Assembly (NCBI RefSeq): GCF_002891295.1
Contig: NZ_LGUI01000002.1
Coordinates: 930,001 to 994,000, forward strand
DNA length: 64,000 nucleotides
Origin: Streptomyces eurocidicus
GTDB lineage: Bacteria > Actinomycetota > Actinomycetes > Streptomycetales > Streptomycetaceae
Direction of reading: 5' to 3'
Positions 34,533 to 43,111 of the stretch are shown piece after piece. The translations under genes were made by a program, and so were the position numbers. Position 1 is the first letter of the stretch, and each line of letters begins with the position of its first letter. The notes under the pieces were generated by a model. The model made no database searches. It saw only the letters and a program-made list of their open reading frames with translations, and was not told where the DNA came from.

Positions 34533-34934
34533 GCGGAGGATGGCCCGCAATTCCGCGTCGATGTCGTAGTGCTCGTGCTCGGAGCCGACCGGCACGAGTT
34601 CCGTCGTCTCCCGGCACCAGGCGGCGATGTCCGCGGCCCGCGCGGAGAGCAGACAGAGGCCCGAACGGGAGAAGAGACTGAGATACACCCGGTGGCCGCT
34701 GTCGTGATTCAGCACCCATACCGAAACATCCCCGTCTCCAGTGAAAGCGGAGAGGCCGTCCAGCAGCAGTTCCCGGGCGAAGGTCCATGAGACGGCCGCT
34801 CTGCCGGCATGCCGGAAGCTTGCCGTGACTTCGTAAGGGCGGTCCGATCTGTATTCGAGTCGGGTCAGTACGGGATCCCTGTGCCGACCGCTTTCCAGCA
34901 GCATATGAACATTGCTTGTGATGATGGCCGTCAT
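34530..34934 (-). CDS. SsgA-family sporulation/cell-division regulator (SALP)
   Basis: A 134-aa protein, the typical length of SsgA-like proteins. The family pattern is clear: L-x-Y-RSDRPYEVTASF, WTFARELLLDGL, GDGDVSVWVL and LSLFSRSGLCLLSARAADIAAWCRETTELVPVGSE. These proteins occur only in morphologically complex actinomycetes and help place or remodel septa during sporulation. ATG 34934 follows CCGGAG. It stands alone, divergent from the SPFH gene. Which SALP subgroup it belongs to cannot be decided here. Confidence 0.93.
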   Translation of the reverse strand: MTAIITSNVHMLLESGRHRDPVLTRLEYRSDRPYEVTASFRHAGRAAVSWTFARELLLDGLSAFTGDGDVSVWVLNHDSGHRVYLSLFSRSGLCLLSARAADIAAWCRETTELVPVGSEHEHYDIDAELRAILR

Positions 34935-35088
34935 GCGGTGATTCTCCGGATACTGTGTGCCAGTTGCAGGAATTGCCTGATGAAATGCTAATCAGGATTC
35001 TTGTCGCGATGAAGAGATTCACCTGATCGATAACTTTACGCAGGAAAGTGAGAACTTTTGTGAATTGCGATCGACGGAGGATGTCTCC

Positions 35089-36087
35089 GTGAGTGTCGAA
35101 TCCCCGTCCGGCGCTCCCGGCGGCCGTTCCACCGGGCCGAGCACTCCCCGGCCGCCACGTCTGAGGGAGCGCGCGGCCAGGGAAGTGCCCGGGTGGGCCG
35201 CGTGCGTCGTGGCGGCGCTCGGGGCAGTCGGCTGCCTCGTGCTGACCGCCCTGTCGGAGGGGTGCCTGCCCGGTTTCGCCGAGTGGCCGGATTCGTACCC
35301 GTCGCCGGCCCTGCAGGCGGCGCGGGTCGCGGCCGTGGTCTGCGCCGTCCTCGCCTGCTTCGCGGTCGCGGGCCTGACCCGCGGCGCGGACGGCGTGGCC
35401 ACGGTGCTGAGCCGGCGCCGCGGCTACCGGGGCACGGTCCGTGGTACCGGGCTCGTCTGGGTGTCCCCCCTGCTCGGCCGGCACCGTGTCGACGTGCGGC
35501 TGCGGCACTGGCGGACCGACGAGATCCATGCCGTGGACCTCCACGGCATCGCGCTCAGGGCGGAGACCCTCGTCGTGTGGCGCATCCGGGACACGGCGCG
35601 TGCGATGTTCGCGGTGGTGGACTACGAGAAGTACCTCGCGGCCGTCGTCGAGGCGGCTGTCGTCAAGGTCATGGCGGCCATGCCCGGCGAGGCGTGCGAG
35701 GGCGACGGCCCGTCCCTGCGCGACAACGAAGAGCTGGCGGCCCGCCTCACCGCGGTGGTCGCCTCCGAATGCCGTCCGGTGGGGCTTGAAGTCTTCTACG
35801 TGCGGCCGTCCCGCGTCGGATACGCGCCTGACATGGCCGCGGCGATGCGGCAGCAGCAGCTTCTCGCGCTGGACGCGCGCCTTCGGCAGACCGTGGTGGA
35901 CAACCTCCTGAACACCGTCGAGGACACCGTGGAGGGCCTCTCGCGGCGGGAGATGGCAAGCCTGGACGCCCGCCAGCGGAGCAAGTTGATGTGTGACCTG
36001 ACGGTCGCCTTCTACGCGGCCCGGGGTGCCGCCCCCCTGTCGGCCCGGGAGTTGCCCGGAGCTCCCGGCGACCGCCAGGGCGCGTAG
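35089..36087 (+). CDS. SPFH/band 7 domain membrane protein
   Basis: A 332-aa protein. Two hydrophobic helices near residues 35-110 (WAACVVAALGAVGCLVLTAL and ARVAAVVCAVLACFAVAGL) are followed by an SPFH domain: GYRGTVRGTGLVWVSPLLGRHRVDVRLR, then TLVVWRIRDTARAMFAVVDYEKYLAAVVEAAVVKVMA. A coiled helical tail comes after it (DMAAAMRQQQLLALDARLRQTVVDNLL). Members scaffold membrane microdomains. GTG 35089 was chosen for the GGAGG 8 nt upstream. It lies near developmental and cell-wall genes but is not clearly in an operon with them. Confidence 0.85.
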   Translation: MSVESPSGAPGGRSTGPSTPRPPRLRERAAREVPGWAACVVAALGAVGCLVLTALSEGCLPGFAEWPDSYPSPALQAARVAAVVCAVLACFAVAGLTRGADGVATVLSRRRGYRGTVRGTGLVWVSPLLGRHRVDVRLRHWRTDEIHAVDLHGIALRAETLVVWRIRDTARAMFAVVDYEKYLAAVVEAAVVKVMAAMPGEACEGDGPSLRDNEELAARLTAVVASECRPVGLEVFYVRPSRVGYAPDMAAAMRQQQLLALDARLRQTVVDNLLNTVEDTVEGLSRREMASLDARQRSKLMCDLTVAFYAARGAAPLSARELPGAPGDRQGA

Positions 36088-36224
36088 CCGGGATCCGAGG
36101 TGCGGCCCCCGGGACCCGGGACGGGGCACTTCCTTCACCTTCGGCTTCGTAGGCGTTGACCATCGGCACGATCCTCCTGGCCATGATCAAGAGCATTGTC
36201 GGTCTCGATTGAGGATGGTCGTCC

Positions 36225-37475
36225 ATGCCGCTTCCCGTATTCCTCGAACTGCCCTTCCCCGTGGACTGCGACTGCCCCGGCTGTGCTGCGGCGTCCACAG
36301 CTGCCGGGTCCGCGCCGTCGGTCGGCCGACGGCCCGCGTGTGCGCGGGCCAGGAGGATGGCGACGGCGACCACCTTGGCCGGCGTGGCGATCGTGGGTGC
36401 CGTCGCGCCTCAAGCCCACGCCGACGGGGCCCGTACCGTGGCCGCGGACTCCGCCGACGCCGCGGTGCACCCCCAGGCCGGCACCTCGCCTCTGCGTGGC
36501 GCGGCCGATGCCCGGCAGCGCGTGACTCGCGCACAGATCCTGGCGCGGGCCCAGAGGTGGGTCGATGCCGATGTGCCGTACAACATGAACGGTTACCACG
36601 AGGGTTACCGCACCGACTGCTCCGGCTTCATCTCCATGGCCTGGGCCCTGCCCGGCAATCACTGGACCGGTGATCTCGACGAGTACGGCGTACGCATCAC
36701 CAAGGACCAGCTGCGACCCGGCGACATGCTGCTGTTTCACAACGCGTCCGATCCGCAGAGGGGGTCGCATGTGGTCCTCTTCGCGGGTTGGGCGAACGCG
36801 GAGCGCACACGGTACGTGGCGATGGAGGAAAACGGCCGTCTCGGTACGGTCAAACGCACGATCCCCTACGCGTACGTCTCGAACTCCCCGTCGTACATCC
36901 CTTACCGATACAAGAACCTCCAGGAGGACGGCGGCGACGATGGCGCGCCCGGAGGCGCCTTCCCGGGGACGGACCGCTTCGGACCCGGCGCCGACAACGC
37001 GTACGTCACCAGACTCGGCACCATGCTGGTCGGCCGCGGCGGCGGAGGTTTCTACAAGGAGGGCCCCGGACCGACCTGGGGCCCGGCTGACGGTGCCGCC
37101 ACCCGTGCCTTTCAGGAGGCGCAAGGATGGCGAGGAGCCGACGCCGACGGAATCCCCGGTGCGCACACCTGGCGACTGCTCGTCGAAGGCCGGGGCCGCG
37201 ACATCGGCCGTGGCCGCGGAGGCCGCGCCGACGCTGTCCCGGAATTCCCCGGCGCACACCACTTCGGCCCCGGCCGGAGTAACCGGTTCGTGTCGCTGCT
37301 GGGGAAGCAACTGGTGAAGAAGGGCTTCGGCACGTGCTACGGCGAAGGGCCGGGACCGGTCTGGAGCGAGTCCGACCGCCGCGCGGTGGAAGCGTTCCAG
37401 CGGGCACAGGGATGGCGCGGCTCCGATGCCGACGGACTTCCGGGGGCCCACACCTGGCGGTTGCTGTTCTCCTGA
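36225..37475 (+). CDS. NlpC/P60-type peptidoglycan hydrolase with two C-terminal wall-binding repeats
   Basis: A 416-aa protein. The N-terminus has a long signal region (Arg-rich, then TATTLAGVAIVGAVAPQAHA, cleavage near 67). The NlpC/P60 domain follows at about 100-215, with nucleophile Cys132 in RTDCSGFISMAW and His182 in GSHVVLFAGW. Two tandem repeats of about 75 residues come after it. Each has F-x-G-x-x-x-FGPG near its start, then a GEGPGP/KEGPGP-x-W core, A-x-x-AFQ-x-AQGWRG-(A/S)-DADG-(I/L)-PGAHTWRLL. These are peptidoglycan-binding modules like those of phage endolysins. The enzyme should cut peptide stems of cell wall. ATG 36225 has a modest GAGGA upstream. Confidence 0.9.
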   Translation: MPLPVFLELPFPVDCDCPGCAAASTAAGSAPSVGRRPACARARRMATATTLAGVAIVGAVAPQAHADGARTVAADSADAAVHPQAGTSPLRGAADARQRVTRAQILARAQRWVDADVPYNMNGYHEGYRTDCSGFISMAWALPGNHWTGDLDEYGVRITKDQLRPGDMLLFHNASDPQRGSHVVLFAGWANAERTRYVAMEENGRLGTVKRTIPYAYVSNSPSYIPYRYKNLQEDGGDDGAPGGAFPGTDRFGPGADNAYVTRLGTMLVGRGGGGFYKEGPGPTWGPADGAATRAFQEAQGWRGADADGIPGAHTWRLLVEGRGRDIGRGRGGRADAVPEFPGAHHFGPGRSNRFVSLLGKQLVKKGFGTCYGEGPGPVWSESDRRAVEAFQRAQGWRGSDADGLPGAHTWRLLFS

Positions 37476-37558
37476 GACGCGCATCACTGCGGGCGGCGAA
37501 TGCAGGGCATAACCTGCCTTTACAGGATTAATTCTTTATATGTCAGCGGAGGGTCTCG

Positions 37559-38734
37559 GTGACCGTTCCCACTCGTCCGGACGCCTTCGAGCGCTGGTAT
37601 TTCGCGCTCATGGCACCGGCCGGGCGGACTCGATGGATCCGTGCGGACCTGCTGATGGTCGCCCTCGTGGCCGTAGGGGCATTGAACAGCGCCTTCAAAC
37701 CCACAGCGGGGCTGGTCCACGGCCTCCTGCCCAGCCTCGCCATCGCACTGGTGGTCACGATCGGCTTCCTATGGCGGCGGAGGGCGCCGCTCGCGGTCGC
37801 TCTGCTGGTCATGGCGGGTCTGGCCCTCATCGGCACCCGTCTCCCGGTTTTCTTCGCCCTCTACGGTCTGGCCAGGTACCAGGGGCGGTACCGGCCGGCT
37901 GTCATCGGATTCTGCTGCGTGGCCTTCGTCCCGCTGATGGTCCTGGTGCCCGGAAACCTCGGGGACTCTTTTCTGGAAGACCTCCTGATCTCGGTCGTCT
38001 ACGTCCTGCTCCCCGTGGTCTTCGGCCTGGGAGCGACGGCCTACGAACGCAGCATCACGGCACTGCGGGAGGAACGTGAGCGCCGAGTCGCGCAGACTCG
38101 GGCGGAAGAACGTATTCAGCTGGCCCGCGAGATGCATGACGTCCTGGGCCACCGCATCGCGATCATCGCCATGCACTCCGGGGCCATCGAATTCGTGCCG
38201 GGTGCGACACCGGAGAGCAGACAACTGGCGAGAGCCGTCGGCGACACGGCGCGGGCCGCCATGCGCGACTTGCGACAGGTGCTGTCCGCATTGCGCGACG
38301 GCAATGACTCCGTGATCACGGGGCACCGCTTGACGGACCTGCACACCTTGGTGGCCGACGCACGCTCCTCGGGCCTTGACGTCACCTTTGCTCCGGCGGC
38401 CGTCGACGGTGTCCCACCGGAGATCTCGCTGACCGCGTACCGCACCGTCCAGGAAGCCCTCACCAATGTGATGAAACATGCCCCGGGGGCGAAGACCGAG
38501 GTGCGGGTCACCGTGGCCGGCGGAAGGCTCGGGACATGTGTGCGTAATGCTCCGGCGTGTACCGCCGCGCCGCGGACCGAGATGGGGGGAGGTGGATTCG
38601 GCATGGTGGGGCTACGCGAGCGGGTGTCCCTTCTGCGCGGGGATTTCCACGCGGGGCCGACGCCGGAAGGAGGCTGGGAGGTCTCGATGTCGGTACCGCT
38701 CGACACCCTCTCGGCCCCCTGTCCGGATTCGTGA
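37559..38734 (+). CDS. Two-component sensor histidine kinase (NarL-type partner)
   Basis: A 391-aa kinase with about five N-terminal membrane helices (residues 28-165) and no large external domain. The HisKA_3 box is EERIQLAREMHDVLGHRI with phospho-His193. The ATPase domain has an N-box (EALTNVMKHA) and a G-box (GGGGFGMVGLRERV). GTG 37559 follows GGAGGG. It is followed after 119 bp by a NarL-type response regulator, its evident partner. The signal is unknown; membrane-embedded sensors of this type often answer cell-envelope stress. Confidence 0.93.
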   Translation: MTVPTRPDAFERWYFALMAPAGRTRWIRADLLMVALVAVGALNSAFKPTAGLVHGLLPSLAIALVVTIGFLWRRRAPLAVALLVMAGLALIGTRLPVFFALYGLARYQGRYRPAVIGFCCVAFVPLMVLVPGNLGDSFLEDLLISVVYVLLPVVFGLGATAYERSITALREERERRVAQTRAEERIQLAREMHDVLGHRIAIIAMHSGAIEFVPGATPESRQLARAVGDTARAAMRDLRQVLSALRDGNDSVITGHRLTDLHTLVADARSSGLDVTFAPAAVDGVPPEISLTAYRTVQEALTNVMKHAPGAKTEVRVTVAGGRLGTCVRNAPACTAAPRTEMGGGGFGMVGLRERVSLLRGDFHAGPTPEGGWEVSMSVPLDTLSAPCPDS

Positions 38735-38853
38735 GAAGCGGACCGACTTCCGGCGACGCGGTTGTTCGCCTTTGGTGATGTCCGATGTGCAACTCTCTCT
38801 AGTGCTTGGCCACCGAACGAAATGCGTAAGGGCCCGGACCGAAGGAGCAAGGC

Positions 38854-39519
38854 ATGATCCGAGTGCTGGTGACGGACGATGAACCGCTCGTTCGGTTCGG
38901 GCTGCGCATGCTGCTCGACGCGGCGGAGGACATCGTTGTCGTCGGCGAGGCGGCCGACGGAGCGGAGGCACTGGCCCGTGCCCGGGAACTGGCGCCGGAC
39001 CTCGTGCTGACGGATCTGAGGATGCCCGGCATGGACGGCATCACCGCCACCAAACAGCTGCTGGCCCTCCCCAACCCTCCCGCTGTCCTCGTCCTGACCA
39101 CCTTCGACACCGAAGAAGGTGTGACCACGGCCCTTGAGGCCGGGGCAGCCGGCTACCTCCTGAAGGACGCTCCGCCCGAGCAGGTGGTCGGCGCGGTACG
39201 ACTCGTGGCATCCGGCGGCACGGTCCTCGCCTCGGCATCCGCCGCCCGTTTGCTGGAGGCGTCCCGTACGCGGAGCGACGGGGCCCAACGGATCCCCGCC
39301 GAACAGCGGCGGCGACTGGAGTCCTTGGGTCCGCAGCAGCGTGACATCCTCCGCCTGCTCGGAAGCGGCATGCCGAACGCCCAGATCGCCCAGCGCATGT
39401 ACCTGACCGAGGGCACGGTCAAGGCATACGTCTCACGCCTGCTGACCACCCTGAAGCTCGAGAACCGTACCCAGGCGGCGATCCTGGCCCACCAGGCAGG
39501 GCTGCTGGACGAGCAGTGA
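38854..39519 (+). CDS. NarL/LuxR-family response regulator
   Basis: A 221-aa regulator with an N-terminal receiver (acidic DDE at 8-10, phospho-acceptor Asp54 in VLTDLRMPG, Thr in VLTTFD and Lys in YLLKDAPPE). The C-terminal LuxR helix-turn-helix is LGSGMPNAQIAQRMYLTEGTVKAYVSRLLTTLKLENRTQAA. ATG 38854 follows AAGGAG. Partner of the preceding kinase. The 119-bp gap between them is longer than usual for such pairs. Targets cannot be named. Confidence 0.95.
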   Translation: MIRVLVTDDEPLVRFGLRMLLDAAEDIVVVGEAADGAEALARARELAPDLVLTDLRMPGMDGITATKQLLALPNPPAVLVLTTFDTEEGVTTALEAGAAGYLLKDAPPEQVVGAVRLVASGGTVLASASAARLLEASRTRSDGAQRIPAEQRRRLESLGPQQRDILRLLGSGMPNAQIAQRMYLTEGTVKAYVSRLLTTLKLENRTQAAILAHQAGLLDEQ

Positions 39520-39528
39520 CACATGCGG

Positions 39529-39571
39529 GCCACCGGCCGGCGGTCCGGCCGGCGGCCCGCGGCCGGGTGGC
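39529..39571. terminator. GC-rich hairpin between convergent genes
   Basis: Arms 39529-39539 (GCCACCGGCCG) and 39560-39571 pair with a single bulge, and the loop contains further GGCCGG-type pairing. It lies between the response regulator and the convergent acetyltransferase, so it probably terminates both transcripts. Confidence 0.55.
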
Positions 39572-39587
39572 TCCCCGGCCGGACGGT

Positions 39588-40127
39588 TCAGCCGAGCGTC
39601 TTGATCAGTAGCTCGAATTCCAGGTCGGGACGGCGCGGGATGCCGAAGCGCTCGTCCCCGTAAGGGAAAGGACTCATACTCCCTGTGCGCCGGTAGCCGC
39701 GACGCTCGTACCAGGAGATCAGTTCCGCACGCTGCTTGATGACCGTCATCCGCATCTCGCTCATCCGCCACTCTGCCCGTGCGATGCGCTCGGCCTCGGC
39801 GATCAGCAGCTTGCCGATGCCGCCGCGCTGGAGATCGGGGCGCACCGCGAACATCCCGAAGTAGGCGTGGTCACCATGGTGTTCGAGCTGGCAGCAGGCA
39901 ATGAGAGCGCCGTGGTGCTCGGCCATCAGCAGGCGGTTCGCCGGGTCGCCCACGATCGCCTCGATACCCTCGGCGTCGGTGCGCTGCCCGCCGAGCAGGT
40001 CGGCCTCCGTGGTCCATCCCGTTCGGCTCGCGTCACCGCGGTACGCCGACTCTATGAGCGCGACCAGCCCGGGTACGTCGGTCGTGGTGGCCGCGCGGTA
40101 GGCCGGCTCGATGGTGGGGGTGTGCAT
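39588..40127 (-). CDS. GNAT-family N-acetyltransferase
   Basis: A 179-aa GNAT enzyme, normal length. The acetyl-CoA motif A is at about 108-123: MFAVRPDLQRGGIGKLLIAEAER. It is followed by MRMTVIKQRAELISWYERRGYRRTG, with the Tyr-Glu-Arg-x-Gly-Tyr element of motif B. ATG 40127 follows AGAGGAG. It lies 12 bp downstream of the hypothetical gene ending at 40140 and is likely cotranscribed with it. The substrate is not predictable. Confidence 0.9.
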   Translation of the reverse strand: MHTPTIEPAYRAATTTDVPGLVALIESAYRGDASRTGWTTEADLLGGQRTDAEGIEAIVGDPANRLLMAEHHGALIACCQLEHHGDHAYFGMFAVRPDLQRGGIGKLLIAEAERIARAEWRMSEMRMTVIKQRAELISWYERRGYRRTGSMSPFPYGDERFGIPRRPDLEFELLIKTLG

Positions 40128-40139
40128 GTCCCGCTCCTC

Positions 40140-40997
40140 TCATGCCTCGTCGGGGGGCAGCAGCCGCTGGCGAGCGCAAGCGAGCCGTTCCAGTTTGAGG
40201 ACCGCGGAACCCTTGTCATTCAGGAGGGACGGGCCGTCTCCGGTGAAACGGTGGCAGATGCCGCTGTGCGCCGCGTACACATCCGAGAGAGTCGCCCGCA
40301 GCGACCTCTCGGCATCGAGGACGCGCGGCGCCCTGTGCTGTGCGGCTTCGATGCCCCAGGCGCGCAGGCCGCCGACCAGGACCCGGTGGTCCGCCGACCA
40401 CAGGCCGGAGAAGCCCGTCGCCGAGTCCTCTCCCGCCCGGCTCATGGCAGGGCGTATCGCGTCCTCGTAATCCTGCCGGCTGAACGAGGCCGTCAAGCGC
40501 AGAGCACTGGCGGATGCGGCCAGGAACACGTCCGCTGTCCTGATCCCGAGAACTGACTCCGGGACATCGGTCGAACACGCGACGGCATGCCGCAGGCCGA
40601 CCACCGCACCTTGGATGAGGGCGAAGAACAGCCGGTGCCCGAGAACCCAGCACTCCTCGGGCGACGCGGTGGCCGTGGCCGCGGTGACACTCGCGGGTGT
40701 GATGCCCGCGGCCTGGAGGGCGAGCCTGAGGCTCGGCGCGTGGGCGGTTCCGGGCGTGGTGGCGTACGTGGTGGCCAGCGCGTGGACGAGGAGGGACACG
40801 GGGTCGCCGGCGGAGCGCGCGACACCGAAGAAGGCGTCGAACGTGGCCTCATGCTCGTCCGGAAGCCGTATCGGGTCACCCGTCGGAGGCGAACCGAGGG
40901 CCGTCGTCGCGGCTCGGCGCAGTGCGTGGACGTCGGCCGGCAGTCGCTCGGGCGGGGCCAGCCACAGCGGTGACCGGACAAGGGGGCTGTTGAGCAT
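40140..40997 (-). CDS. Hypothetical helical protein
   Basis: A 285-aa soluble, Ala-rich helical protein. A segment ECWVLGHRLFFALIQGAVVGLRHAVA is the most hydrophobic but is too polar at the ends to be a clear membrane helix. I do not recognise the family. ATG 40997 follows AGAGGT. The frame stays open to another ATG at 41222 preceded by AAGGAA, which would add 75 poorly ordered residues; the shorter form is preferred. It precedes the GNAT gene in an operon. Confidence 0.6.
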   Translation of the reverse strand: MLNSPLVRSPLWLAPPERLPADVHALRRAATTALGSPPTGDPIRLPDEHEATFDAFFGVARSAGDPVSLLVHALATTYATTPGTAHAPSLRLALQAAGITPASVTAATATASPEECWVLGHRLFFALIQGAVVGLRHAVACSTDVPESVLGIRTADVFLAASASALRLTASFSRQDYEDAIRPAMSRAGEDSATGFSGLWSADHRVLVGGLRAWGIEAAQHRAPRVLDAERSLRATLSDVYAAHSGICHRFTGDGPSLLNDKGSAVLKLERLACARQRLLPPDEA

Positions 40998-41534
40998 GGG
41001 GATTACCTCTGTGATGGAAACGTGTACGTCGTGCTCTGGGAGGGGCGGCCAGGGTGCGGCCAGGTCGTGCCTGCCATATGAGCCGACACCGCGGTGAAGG
41101 CTGTGATGCAGGGGCCGGACACGGGCGTTACCCCTCAGGACGAGCCGGACCGTGCCGTGGAGCGCGATGGCTCCCGGGACGCCGTTGTCGCTCGTGGCCG
41201 TCCGCATTCCACAGCCTTTCATTGTGATTCCTTGAGCGCAGTGGCCGAACGGCAGTGAGTTATCGGGATGTTCTCCTCACCGAGGTAGTGGGGCTGGGCA
41301 TCGAAAGCTGCGTGCTGTGGCTTTCGGTACCCAGCGCTGATTCACGTATGTGGGGGATCGGTTTCCCTTGAGGGTCCGTGGACGACCGCGGTCATTTTGA
41401 TCTTCGATGCCGGGCGACGAAAGGTAATGACTGTCGGCCGGGTCGGGACAACTTTCGGCCCGCCCTTACGCGGTTGAGTTCTGGGGAGCGCCACGTCGAA
41501 GTGGCGCGAGATACCCACGTCGAAGGGAATACTC
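40998..41534. other. Divergent intergenic region before the TasA-like gene
   Basis: About 540 bases between a minus-strand hypothetical gene and the plus-strand TasA-like gene. An alternative start of the hypothetical gene (ATG 41222) lies within. The 41200-41530 part has lower GC and should hold the TasA-like promoter, but no clear -35/-10 pair is assigned. AAGGGAA at 41523-41529 is the TasA-like ribosome-binding site. Confidence 0.5.
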
Positions 41535-42182
41535 ATGGGTAAGGCAATGCACGCAGGCAGGGCCAAGCGTTGGTCGAAGCTGGCGGCGGTGCCGGTCGGT
41601 GTGCTGGCTTCCGGGGCGATGGTGCTCGGTGCCACGCACGCGACGGTCACGGCCTCCACCTGGAATGAGGGCAATACGATCGCGTCCGGCAAGTGGTCGA
41701 AGGCAGAGGTGAACAGCAACAAGGCCGACCAGGCGTTCATCAATGTCAGTGCACTGGAGCCGGGCCAGTCGGGCAGCGCCGTCGTTGAGTACACCTTCGC
41801 GTCCGATATCGGGGGAGTGGAGGGGCAGGAAGGCATGCTGATGCTGAAGGATATGACTGCCAAGGACGCTGGCGGCAACCCCGTCGGGAACGTCAAGGAC
41901 TCGGACCTCGCCCAGTATCTGAAGCTGCAGTTCACCATCAAGAATCTGTCGACCGGCAAGGTCGACGACACTGGTATCAACAGCGTTGCGCGCCTGGCCC
42001 AGGAGGGCGAGGGTGAGGATGCTTCCGTCCAGCTCTGGAGGAAGCTTCTTGATGAAGACAAGACCAAGAACAAGTACGAGGTCACTGTCCAGTGGACCCT
42101 GGACGCCAATGCGCCCGTAAAGGCTCAGAAGAGCACCGTTGGCTTTTCTCTCGGCGCCACAGTGGATGATCTGAAGGGCTGA
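41535..42182 (+). CDS. TasA/CalY-like secreted protein with SipW-type signal peptide
   Basis: A 215-aa protein. The N-terminus (AKRWSKLAAVPVGVLASGAMVLGATHATVTASTWNEGN) is a signal peptide of the alternate, SipW-dependent kind, followed by a beta-rich domain with INVSALEPGQSGSAVVEYTF and a late VQWTLDAN. This is the layout of TasA and camelysin, exported proteins that can form biofilm fibres in Bacillus. Codon use is less GC-biased (many Lys and Asn), as expected for a surface protein. ATG 41535 follows AAGGGAA. The next gene encodes the matching signal peptidase. Fibre formation here is unproven. Confidence 0.8.
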   Translation: MGKAMHAGRAKRWSKLAAVPVGVLASGAMVLGATHATVTASTWNEGNTIASGKWSKAEVNSNKADQAFINVSALEPGQSGSAVVEYTFASDIGGVEGQEGMLMLKDMTAKDAGGNPVGNVKDSDLAQYLKLQFTIKNLSTGKVDDTGINSVARLAQEGEGEDASVQLWRKLLDEDKTKNKYEVTVQWTLDANAPVKAQKSTVGFSLGATVDDLKG

Positions 42183-42222
42183 GTCGGATCGGCCAGGGCA
42201 GGCAGAGAAGGAAGGCGTGTGA

Positions 42223-42792
42223 ATGAACGCGGTTGAGTCCACGGCGGCGCCCCGCGTCACCGAGACCGACGAGAGCTGGTGGCACATCCTGCGCGTGTCG
42301 GGCTGCCGGGTGCTCGTGACCATGGTGACGACTCTGATGTGCCTGCCCGTTGCCGCACTCGCCTTGGGTTGGAAGCCTGCTGTCGTGGTCTCGGGTTCCA
42401 TGGAACCAGCACTCAGCCGGGGTGATGTGGTCGCCGTGCGCTCCGTGGCCGCAGCCGACGTCGGTGGCGGTGCTGTCATCGCCTTCAACGACGCTACGCA
42501 CGGCGGCCGTTTGACCACCCACCGGGCGGTCCAGCGGAAGGACGGCGACTCCTACGTCACCAAGGGCGACGCCAACCGGACGCCGGACTCCATGCTTGTC
42601 ACTCCGGACAAGCTGAAGGGTGTGGTCTCGGCCGTCGTGCCGTGGGTCGGCAGCGCCTGGCTGTGGTTGCAGGAAGGCGACTGGCACTGGTTGATCCTGG
42701 CCGTCCTGCTGTACGGGGCGGCTCTCCGGGGGTGCCTCGAAGGCCCGCCGGGCGGCAAGCGCAGAGCGGCCCGCACGGCTCCGGAGCACTGA
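42223..42792 (+). CDS. SipW-like (ER-type) signal peptidase I
   Basis: A 189-aa membrane protease. An N-terminal helix (VLVTMVTTLMCLPVAALALGW) is followed by the catalytic box VVVSGSMEPALSRGDVV with Ser59, and TTHRAVQRKDG with His100. A Ser-His dyad instead of Ser-Lys marks the archaeal/eukaryotic-like SipW branch. A second membrane helix is near the C-terminus (WLILAVLLYGAAL). ATG 42223 follows AAGGAAGG. It is 40 bp downstream of the TasA-like gene and almost surely processes it, as SipW does TasA. A strong terminator follows. Confidence 0.88.
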   Translation: MNAVESTAAPRVTETDESWWHILRVSGCRVLVTMVTTLMCLPVAALALGWKPAVVVSGSMEPALSRGDVVAVRSVAAADVGGGAVIAFNDATHGGRLTTHRAVQRKDGDSYVTKGDANRTPDSMLVTPDKLKGVVSAVVPWVGSAWLWLQEGDWHWLILAVLLYGAALRGCLEGPPGGKRRAARTAPEH

Positions 42793-42812
42793 CACCGGGG
42801 CAACGACACCCG

Positions 42813-42862
42813 AGTCGGCTTCGCAGTGCGATATTGCCTGCGAAGCCGACTTTTCCTTTTTC
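42813..42862 (+). terminator. Intrinsic terminator after the TasA/SipW-like pair
   Basis: Arms 42813-42825 (AGTCGGCTTCGCA) and 42839-42851 form a perfect 13-bp stem around a 13-nt loop, followed by the T-rich run TTTTCCTTTTT. It is the only textbook rho-independent terminator with a T-tract seen in this window. Confidence 0.9.
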
Positions 42863-43111
42863 ATATCTCTTATGGGAACTCCGGAGCAACTTTCGTTGCT
42901 CCGGTTGTTGACTTCCGGGCCGGATCGGATGACATCCGCACCCTGTCGCGCAGACCTCGAAAGTTGCATCCTTTTGAGGAAAGCAGTAATGGCTGGGCCG
43001 GCCCTGGCGCGCAATGTGGCGCGGACATGGAATCCAGCGGCGCAGAGCTGTCTTGTTCTCCCTCGGGTAATTCAGCTGCGCTGCCCGTGCCCGTGTAAAT
43101 AAGGAACGATC

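Noticed and set aside
40998..41222. 75-residue N-terminal extension of the hypothetical gene at 40140
   Set aside because: Although ATG 41222 has AAGGAA upstream, the added residues look disordered and unlike the rest, and ATG 40997 has its own ribosome-binding site.
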